9,098 nt of DNA, taken from NCBI GenBank assembly GCA_025964455.1, contig JAOPYU010000060.1:1-9098 (forward strand), given 5' to 3'. This document shows positions 4,531 to 9,098 of the stretch, piece by piece; the first letter of the stretch is position 1; the number at the start of each line of letters is the position of its first letter. The DNA comes from Thermoleophilia bacterium. Lineage in GTDB: Bacteria > Actinomycetota > Thermoleophilia > Gaiellales > SKUG01. Below the pieces are notes generated by a model, which was given only the letters and a program-made list of their open reading frames with translations, made no database searches and was not told the DNA's origin. The translations under genes were made by a program, and so were the position numbers.

Positions 4531-6887
4531 AGGTGCGTGAGCGCGGGGCGGCGACGTCAATGACACCGGCCCCGACCGATCCGACGATGCCGCTCGCAGG
4601 GCGACGATTCCACCTGCTCGGTGCGGGCGGTGCAGGTGTCAGCGCGCTCGCCCAGCTCTGCGCTGCGTGGGGCGCGCGCGTGGACGGCTGCGACCGCGCC
4701 GATTCGGCGTATGCGGGGCTCGTTCGCGCCGCCGGGATCCCCGTGGCGATCGGCCACGATGCGGCGCACGTGGAGCCGGGCGTGGAGGTCGTCGTGTCGA
4801 GCGCGCTGCCGAGCGACCACCCGGAGCTGCAGCGCGCACGGGAGCTGTCGTGCCCGGTGCGGCTGCGCGGCGAGCTGCTCGGCGAGCTGACGAGCCTGCG
4901 CCCCGACACGGTCGTGGTTGCCGGCGCGCACGGCAAGTCGACGACCACCGGCATGCTCGCCCACGTCGCGAACCGGCTCGGCCTCGATCCGGCCGTGGCC
5001 GCGGGCGCGACCATCCCGGGGCTCGGGGCCGACGGCGTCGCGACCAACGTCCGGACGGGACAGGGCCCGTTCCTGGTCGAGGGCGACGAGTCCGATCGCA
5101 CGCTCCTGCACCTGCAGGCGCGGATCGCGATCGTCACGAACATCGAGCGTGACCACCACCATACCTTCACGTCCGACGCCGACGTGGAGGCGCTGTTCGC
5201 GACATGGATCCGGACGCACCAGCCCGAGCTGCTGGTCGCAGGTCCGGGCGAGGCGCTCGATCGCCTCGTCGTGCACGCGACGGGTCGTGTCGTGCGGTTC
5301 GGCGAGGACGAGGCCGAGCTCGCGCGCGTCGCGGCGGCGCTCTGCGTGCCGGGCCGCCACAACGCCCTCAACGCGAGCGGCGCGCTCCATGCGCTGGTCG
5401 CGCTCGGAGTGGAGGAGGAGCGCGCGCTCGCCGAGCTCGGGACCTTCGGGGGCGTCGGGCGCCGGTTCGAGCAGGTCGGCGAGGCGAACGGTGTGCTCGT
5501 CGTCGACGACTACGGACACCACCCGACGGAGGTCGCCGCGACCATCGAGGCCGCCCGCGGGCTGGCCCGAGAGCGGGGCGGTCGCGTGCTCGTCGCATTC
5601 CAGCCGCACCTGTACTCACGCACCCAGGCGCTCTGGTCCGAGTTCGCGGATGCGCTCGCGAACGCCGACCGCGCATGGGTCCTGCCGATCTATGGCGCGC
5701 GCGAAGAGCCGGTGGAGGGCGTCAGCGAGCGGCTCATCGCCGACGCCGTCGTGGAGCGTGCGCCACGCACCTACGCGGGGCACGGGGTGTCCGATCCTGC
5801 GACGGGCGACGTCGCTACCATCGTCGACGAAGTCATGGAAGGCGACGTGCTCATCACGATGGGCGCGGGCAGCGTCACGGAGCTCGCGCCACGACTGCTC
5901 GATTCGATCGAGGCGGTCGACTCGACCGCGCCCGCATGGATCGAGCGGGACGTGCCACTCCACAAGTTCACGACGATCGGGACCGGCGGGCCGGCGCGGC
6001 TGTTCGCGAAGGTCGAGAGCGAGGAACGGCTCGTGGAGGCCTTGGCGTTCGCACGCGAGCGTGGCCTGTCGATCGCCGTGGTCGGCCTGGGCTCCAACAC
6101 CCTCATCGACGACGACGGGTTCGGCGGCCTGGCCATCCGGCTGGCGGGCGAGCTCGGGCGCATCGAGGTCGATGCCGAGCGCGCACGCGTGGTGCTGGGC
6201 GGGGGCGCCTCGCTCGCCGCGTCGGTCCGCCTGTGCCGCGAGGCCGGGTTGTCGGGCTTCGAGTTCGCCTGCGCGATCCCGGGCACCGCGGGCGGCGCAC
6301 TCAAGATGAACGCGGGTGCATACGGCGGTGAGATGCGCGACGTGCTCCTGCGTGCACGACTCGTCAGCGCGAGCGGCGTGCGCGAGGTGGTGCCTGCCGA
6401 CCTCGACATGCGCTACCGCCACACCAACATCCCGTGGAACGAGATCGTCTCCGAGATCGAGATCGCGCTCGGCCACGACGAGCCGGATGCGATCAAGGCA
6501 CGCATCAAGGAGATGCAGGGGCGGCGCAGCGAGAGCCAGCCGCGCGCGGCGCGGTCGTTCGGGAGCGTCTTCCAGAACCCGATCGATGCACCGGCCGACG
6601 CGAGCGCGGACGCGTTCGAGGAGGGTCGGCTGCTCGGCGCCGGAGCGCTCATCGAACGCGCGGGCCTCAAGGGCCATCGCATCGGTGGCGCGCGGATCTC
6701 CCCCAAGCACGGCAACTTCATCGAGAACGACGAACAGGGCACGACGGCTGACATCGTCGCGCTCATCGAGCTCGCCCGCGAGACCGTGCGCGAGCGGTTC
6801 GGCGTGCTGCTGCACACCGAGGTGCACCTGCTCGCCCGCGACGGCTACCGACCGCTGCACGACGGGCTCGCGGAGGAGCAGCCGTGA
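3363..6887 (+). CDS. Single-frame MurG-MurC-MurB trifunctional peptidoglycan precursor enzyme
   Basis: One uninterrupted 1174-codon frame from ATG 3363 to TGA 6885-6887 contains three complete enzyme regions. They are MurG (about 1-390, lipid II-forming GlcNAc transferase), MurC (about 409-848, UDP-MurNAc:L-alanine ligase) and MurB (about 858-1165, UDP-MurNAc dehydrogenase). No stop codon separates them. The MurC-MurB linker is about ten residues with no ATG, so that join looks like a real fusion. The MurG-MurC join is a longer Arg/Ala/Gly-rich linker (about 385-408) with an internal ATG at 4560. As read, translation from 3363 gives one protein holding two successive early steps (MurB then MurC) and the last cytoplasmic step (MurG, at the membrane). 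The start is set by MRTDPNTTVPPAPHLRVLVAAGG, which places the MurG glycine loop at residue 22; the frame upstream is only the shadow of ftsW. The alternatives are separate MurG and MurC-MurB proteins, either through internal initiation at 4560 or because an indel error hides a murG stop. The end overlaps ftsQ by 4 bases. Confidence 0.85.
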   Translation: MRTDPNTTVPPAPHLRVLVAAGGTAGHLAPALAVADVLRDAGHDVRFAASSGRRDAELIGARGYEAELFQIGGLPRRPGLAQLRAVFRAATAVFTCVGIVRRARPDVLLAGGGFVSAPAALAARLVGVPVVTTEADAHLGLANRISGRRSRRLLTAYPLPRLRLRQEVVGRPVDQRFFDLAERGPQVARGLARDTLGLPLDARVLAVVGGSGGATRLNDSTHAAWGGEADPRVGATGGAAGEPLWILHVTGRRDHADVVGRGIASDRYRVIEYCDDMPTLLAAADLVVSRPGGSVFELAAMGRAAVLVPSPHVTGNHQARNAQWFADRGGARMVADTELDGPRLRALAEELLAPEGDGLRAGLERGITALARPRAAQRIATVVAQCGGAKVRERGAATSMTPAPTDPTMPLAGRRFHLLGAGGAGVSALAQLCAAWGARVDGCDRADSAYAGLVRAAGIPVAIGHDAAHVEPGVEVVVSSALPSDHPELQRARELSCPVRLRGELLGELTSLRPDTVVVAGAHGKSTTTGMLAHVANRLGLDPAVAAGATIPGLGADGVATNVRTGQGPFLVEGDESDRTLLHLQARIAIVTNIERDHHHTFTSDADVEALFATWIRTHQPELLVAGPGEALDRLVVHATGRVVRFGEDEAELARVAAALCVPGRHNALNASGALHALVALGVEEERALAELGTFGGVGRRFEQVGEANGVLVVDDYGHHPTEVAATIEAARGLARERGGRVLVAFQPHLYSRTQALWSEFADALANADRAWVLPIYGAREEPVEGVSERLIADAVVERAPRTYAGHGVSDPATGDVATIVDEVMEGDVLITMGAGSVTELAPRLLDSIEAVDSTAPAWIERDVPLHKFTTIGTGGPARLFAKVESEERLVEALAFARERGLSIAVVGLGSNTLIDDDGFGGLAIRLAGELGRIEVDAERARVVLGGGASLAASVRLCREAGLSGFEFACAIPGTAGGALKMNAGAYGGEMRDVLLRARLVSASGVREVVPADLDMRYRHTNIPWNEIVSEIEIALGHDEPDAIKARIKEMQGRRSESQPRAARSFGSVFQNPIDAPADASADAFEEGRLLGAGALIERAGLKGHRIGGARISPKHGNFIENDEQGTTADIVALIELARETVRERFGVLLHTEVHLLARDGYRPLHDGLAEEQP
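4531..4589 (+). other. MurG-MurC junction with an internal ATG in an ATGA context
   Basis: MurG similarity fades at RIATVVAQ (about residue 385), and MurC similarity begins at MPLAGRRFHLLGAGGAG (residue 409). Between them lies a low-complexity linker. ATG 4560 (residue 400) and ATG 4587 (residue 409) are in frame and could start a separate MurC-MurB protein. ATG 4560 is part of ATGA, whose TGA (4561-4563) is a stop in the +1 frame, exactly the overlap expected between separate coupled genes. The upstream SD is poor: only GGGG at 4544-4547, 12 bases before the ATG. Confidence 0.6.
4587..5906 (+). other. murC: MurC region of the fusion (residues about 409-848)
   Basis: ATP-dependent UDP-MurNAc:L-alanine ligase, the first amino-acid-adding Mur ligase. 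Landmarks in order are the Rossmann loop HLLGAGGAGVSALA (417-430); the ATP loop GAHGKSTTT (521-529, usual form GTHGKTTT); EGDESD (573-578); TNIERDHHHTF (592-602, usual TNIExDHxDxY); PGRHNALNA (663-671); RRFE (700-703) with DDYGHHPTE (715-723); and FQPHLYSRT (746-754), then IYGAREE and GAGS near the end. DDYGHHP in place of DDYAHHP and the pattern as a whole point to MurC rather than Mpl or MurD. The central-domain stretch between FGED (646-649) and PGRHN (663) is some 25 residues shorter than in E. coli MurC. Ligase motifs are intact, so activity is expected. Confidence 0.93.
5934..6884 (+). other. murB: MurB region of the fusion (residues about 858-1174)
   Basis: FAD-dependent reductase converting UDP-GlcNAc-enolpyruvate to UDP-MurNAc with NADPH. 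Landmarks are TTIGTGGPA (870-878) and GLGSNTLIDDDGFGG (908-922) for FAD binding; FEFACAIPGTAGGALKMNAGAYGGE (966-990 region, Ala971 where Gly is usual in GIPGT); YRHTNIP (1018-1024); SFGSVFQNP with the proton-donor Ser1068; KGHRIGGARISPKHGNFIEN around 1115-1122; and the C-terminal catalytic Glu1153 in HTEVHLL. The shortened layout around Tyr1018 suggests a type II MurB. A loop of about 20 residues between QNP (1071-1073) and AGALIE is longer than usual. Its substrate pathway feeds the MurC region directly. There is no in-frame ATG at its beginning; GTG 5952 is a possible but unsupported separate start. Confidence 0.93.
6872..6877 (+). promoter_or_regulatory. Strong ribosome binding site for ftsQ
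   Basis: GGAGGA lies six bases before the GTG at 6884, inside the last codons of the MurB region. It is the clearest Shine-Dalgarno site in the window and decides the GTG start of ftsQ. The GTGA overlap (6884-6887) indicates translational coupling to the Mur fusion. Confidence 0.8.
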
Positions 6888-8248
6888 GCCGCCTTCCCGG
6901 GAGCGGGCGCACGCCGCGCACCGCCGATCGCGAGGATGCCGCGCTCGAGCGCGAGCGACGCGAGCGAGCTCGGCGCGATCGTGAGCGGCTGCGTTCCGAG
7001 CGTCCGACGCGCCGTACGCGTGCTGCAGGGCCCGAACGCGTCGAGCTGGTCGACGCACCACGCGACACGCCCGCGGGAGGCGTGGCGACGCGTCCACGAC
7101 GCGCGGGCGTCGTAGGCGCGACCGCCGCCGCACTGCGCGCGGTGCCCGTTCGCATCGGCGCGATCCTGTCCGGCTTCGCCGCGGAGGTGCTCGCGGTGCT
7201 GGCCGGCATCGCGGGCCCGGTGCTGCGGCTCGTGCCCGGAGGCCGGGGCCTGGTCGAGCGCGTCCGCAGCGCGGGGACCACCACGGTGGATCGTGGGAGC
7301 GTTCCGCGAGCGCCTCGGCGCGAGACCGAGCCACGCCCCGACCGTCGCGCACCGCTGAGCGAGTCGCAGCAGCGCGCCGCCGCGCGTCGCCGCCAGCTGC
7401 TCCAACGCCGGCTCCGCATCGGGCTGGTCGGCCTGCTCGCCGCCTCGGTGATCGCCGCATGGGTGTTCGTGCCGGCATCGGACGCCTTCCGCATCCGCCA
7501 TGTCGAGGTCACCGGAGCACGGTCGGTGGGCGACCTGGAGATCCGTGCACGGGTCGACGAGCTGCTCGCCGGGAAGACGGTCTTCACCGTCGACGAGGCG
7601 GCCGTCGAGCGGCGCCTCGAGGAGCTCCCGTTCGTGCGGGAGGCGACCGTGCATCGCCACCTGCCGGGTGGGCTCGAGCTGCACGTCGTGGAGTACCGTC
7701 CACTGGCACTGGGATATGGACGCGGCGGCACGTGGCTCGTCGCGCGCGACGGGCGCGTGCTGGCCAAGGCGCGCAAGGACGAGTGGGCCGGGCGGGTCCC
7801 GGTGGTGATGCTGCGCAGCCGTCACCTCGAGCCGGGGAGCCGACTCGACGACGAGCCGGCCCTGCGGCTGCTCACTGCCCTGCCGTCGGGATCATCCCTG
7901 CAGTTCCGGCTCATCCAGGCGACCCGCTTCGAGCTGACGGCGCAGGTGGAGGACGCCGACGGCACGGTCGAGGTGCGCTTCGGGCGCACCGACCAGCTGC
8001 GCCAGAAGGTGCTCGTCGCCGAGAAGGTGCTGCGCGAGGCACGGCGCCGAGACCGCGAGCTGCTGTACCTGGACGTGACGGTCCCGAGCCGTCCGGCGCC
8101 CTGCGCGAAGGCGACCACGGCGTGCCACCTGCCGCGCGGCCCCGTGGCCGACGACGTCGCCGCGACGGCCTCGGCCGCGGAGACCACGGTGTCCCCCGAT
8201 GAGCGCGGCGGCGACGAGCTCGACGTGACGGCAACCGACGCCGAGTAG
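6884..8248 (+). CDS. ftsQ: FtsQ/DivIB-type divisome protein with a long basic N-terminus
   Basis: Bitopic divisome scaffold protein, 454 residues, well above the 250-310 common in the family because of a cytoplasmic N-terminus of about 178 residues rich in Arg, Ala and Glu. Residues 90-118 (RIGAILSGFAAEVLAVLAGI and following) form an unexpected hydrophobic or amphipathic stretch. The main TM helix is about 179-198 (IGLVGLLAASVIAAWVFV). It is followed by the POTRA domain (about 203-272, FRIRHVEVTG with LPFVREATVHRHLPGGLELHV) and an FtsQ-type beta domain (LVARDGRVL, VPVV) to about 405. The tail to 454 is low complexity, with two cysteines (in PCAKATTACHL) and an acidic end. The start is GTG 6884, overlapping the preceding stop and preceded by GGAGGA. 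Position between murB and ftsZ supports the call. No ftsA follows, as is usual in Actinomycetota. Confidence 0.93.
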   Translation: MSRLPGSGRTPRTADREDAALERERRERARRDRERLRSERPTRRTRAAGPERVELVDAPRDTPAGGVATRPRRAGVVGATAAALRAVPVRIGAILSGFAAEVLAVLAGIAGPVLRLVPGGRGLVERVRSAGTTTVDRGSVPRAPRRETEPRPDRRAPLSESQQRAAARRRQLLQRRLRIGLVGLLAASVIAAWVFVPASDAFRIRHVEVTGARSVGDLEIRARVDELLAGKTVFTVDEAAVERRLEELPFVREATVHRHLPGGLELHVVEYRPLALGYGRGGTWLVARDGRVLAKARKDEWAGRVPVVMLRSRHLEPGSRLDDEPALRLLTALPSGSSLQFRLIQATRFELTAQVEDADGTVEVRFGRTDQLRQKVLVAEKVLREARRRDRELLYLDVTVPSRPAPCAKATTACHLPRGPVADDVAATASAAETTVSPDERGGDELDVTATDAE

Positions 8249-8269
8249 GACGCTGGCGCCTGCGCGTCC
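8248..8269 (+). terminator. Hairpin at the ftsQ stop codon
   Basis: Arms GGACGC (8248-8253) and GCGTCC (8264-8269) pair perfectly over 6 bp around the loop TGGCGCCTGC. The first base is the last base of the ftsQ TAG. No T-run follows. It resembles the ftsW-end hairpin in sharing the GACGC/GCGTC arms and a CTGGCGC core, and it lies just upstream of a likely ftsZ promoter. It may separate or attenuate transcription between the Mur/FtsQ unit and ftsZ. Confidence 0.4.
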
Positions 8270-8280
8270 ACGCGCTCCGG

Positions 8281-8286
8281 TAGATT
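8281..8286 (+). promoter_or_regulatory. Probable -10 element (TAGATT) of an ftsZ promoter
   Basis: TAGATT is a good match to TANNNT and stands out in GC-rich sequence. Transcription from about 8293 would give a leader of roughly 34 bases before ATG 8327. At 17-18 bp spacing the -35 region reads GCCTGC or CGCCTG, not a TTGNNN match. The leader has only a weak SD (GGTCGGG, 8315-8321, about five bases before the ATG). A dedicated promoter in the ftsQ-ftsZ gap is common in bacteria and fits the need for high FtsZ levels. Confidence 0.5.
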
Positions 8287-8326
8287 GCAGCGAACCTCCA
8301 TTTGACGCAGAACGGGTCGGGACACC

Positions 8327-9098
8327 ATGCCCATGCAGGACAGCCAGAAGAACTACCTCGCCGTGATCAAGGTCGTCGGCGTCGGCGGCGGCGGCACCAA
8401 CGCCGTCAACCGGATGGTCGATGCCGGGCTTCGCGGCGTCGAGTTCATCGCGGTCAACACCGATGCGCAGGCGCTGCTCATGTGCGACGCGCAGGTCAAG
8501 ATCCACATCGGCTCCAAGCTGACGCGCGGCCTCGGGGCCGGCGCGGAGCCGTCGATCGGCCAGGAAGCCGCGATGGAGAGCCGCGACGAGCTCAAGGAGG
8601 CGCTCAAGGGCGCTGACATGGTGTTCGTGACGGCCGGTGAAGGCGGCGGTACGGGGACCGGCGCCGCGCCCGTCGTGGCGGAGATCGCCCGCGAACTCGG
8701 CGCCCTGACCGTCGGCGTCGTCACCAAGCCGTTCATGTTCGAGGGCAACAAGCGCATGCAGAGCGCCGAGTCCGGCACCAAGGTGCTCAAGGACAAGGTC
8801 GACACGCTCATCGTGATCCCCAACGACAAGCTGCTGCAGGTCGTCGGCAAGGACACCTCGATCGTCGATGCGTTCCGCGTCGCGGACGACGTGCTGCGCC
8901 AGGGCGTCCAGGGCATCACCGACCTGATCACCGTCCCCGGCCTCATCAACCTCGACTTCGCCGACGTGCGCACCATCATGCGCGACGCCGGTTCGGCCCT
9001 GATGGGGATCGGCACCGCGAGCGCCGAGAACCGCGCGGCCGAGGCGGCCAAGAGCGCGATCTCGAGCCCGCTGCTCGAGGCGAGCGTCGAGGGCGCGA
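8327..9098 (+). CDS. ftsZ: FtsZ cell-division GTPase, N-terminal 257 codons (3' end outside window)
   Basis: Tubulin-like GTPase that polymerises into the cytokinetic Z ring. The visible part covers the whole GTP-binding domain and the start of the second domain. Seen in order are [15 protein letters not shown] (16-30, T1 loop), VNTDAQAL, the tubulin signature [10 protein letters not shown] (106-115), [16 protein letters not shown], and the T7 synergy loop NLDFADV (208-214) with catalytic Asp210 and Asp213. After that the frame runs into [16 protein letters not shown] and leaves the window open. The start could be ATG 8327 or ATG 8333 (MPMQDSQ); both are in frame, and 8327 is kept because the weak GGTCGGG site is better spaced for it. 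No ftsA precedes it. The C-terminal linker and tail that bind FtsW or SepF are outside the window. Confidence 0.97.
   Translation, partial: MPMQDSQKNYLAVIKVVGVGGGGTNAVNRMVDAGLRGVEFIAVNTDAQALLMCDAQVKIHIGSKLTRGLGAGAEPSIGQEAAMESRDELKEALKGADMVFVTAGEGGGTGTGAAPVVAEIARELGALTVGVVTKPFMFEGNKRMQSAESGTKVLKDKVDTLIVIPNDKLLQVVGKDTSIVDAFRVADDVLRQGVQGITDLITVPGLINLDFADVRTIMRDAGSALMGIGTASAENRAAEAAKSAISSPLLEASVEGA

Noticed and set aside
5616..7478. Open frame of 620 codons on the - strand opposite MurC/MurB and ftsQ
   Set aside because: It crosses the boundary of two well-supported + strand genes and shows no family motif. It is a mirror of GC-rich codon use.
8302..8307. TTGACG, a perfect-looking -35 hexamer before ftsZ
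   Set aside because: No -10-like sequence lies 16-19 bases downstream; that position falls on the ftsZ start codon region.
8249..8326. Loss of ftsA between ftsQ and ftsZ
   Set aside because: Absence of ftsA is normal for Actinomycetota and some other phyla, so it is used as a taxonomic hint, not a finding.
1..9098. tRNA, rRNA, CRISPR arrays, insertion sequences or attachment sites
   Set aside because: None seen. The window is almost wholly occupied by dcw genes, with no direct-repeat arrays, transposase motifs or tRNA-like cloverleaf sequences in the gaps.

Overview
This window is a stretch of a division and cell wall (dcw) cluster from a very GC-rich bacterium. All genes lie on the + strand and are nearly back to back. 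The order is mraY (3' end only), a membrane histidine kinase, ftsW, one long reading frame encoding MurG, MurC and MurB domains in tandem, ftsQ, and ftsZ (5' part only). High GC, ftsQ next to ftsZ with no ftsA between, and -10-like TANNNT hexamers close to start codons point to Actinomycetota. A deep-branching class such as Thermoleophilia is my best guess, but this is an inference from protein style and not a search result.

Layout. Bases 2-430 are the C-terminal 142 codons of MraY. Bases 431-562 are a non-coding gap with two small hairpins and a possible -10 element. Bases 563-1948 encode a two-TM PAS histidine kinase, where murD would normally lie. Bases 1972-3318 encode FtsW with a basic N-terminal tail and a strongly acidic C-terminal tail. 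A 44-base gap holds a good hairpin and another -10-like hexamer. Bases 3363-6887 form one uninterrupted 1174-codon frame with complete MurG (about 1-390), MurC (about 409-848) and MurB (about 858-1165) regions. Bases 6884-8248 encode a long FtsQ, overlapping the end of the MurB region by GTGA and preceded by a strong Shine-Dalgarno site. A 78-base gap carries a hairpin and a likely ftsZ promoter. Bases 8327-9098 are the first 257 codons of FtsZ.

How the genes work together. MurB and MurC make UDP-MurNAc and then UDP-MurNAc-L-Ala. MraY loads the later pentapeptide precursor onto undecaprenyl phosphate, and MurG converts lipid I to lipid II. FtsW polymerises lipid II at the septum, FtsQ is a core divisome scaffold, and FtsZ forms the cytokinetic ring. 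The kinase is the only signalling gene present, and no response regulator is in view.

Main points of interest: the single-frame MurG-MurC-MurB protein, which needs a check for a sequencing indel at the MurG/MurC junction; the kinase in the murD position; and a recurring arrangement in which an inverted repeat begins in or at the stop codon of the upstream gene in all four intergenic gaps.
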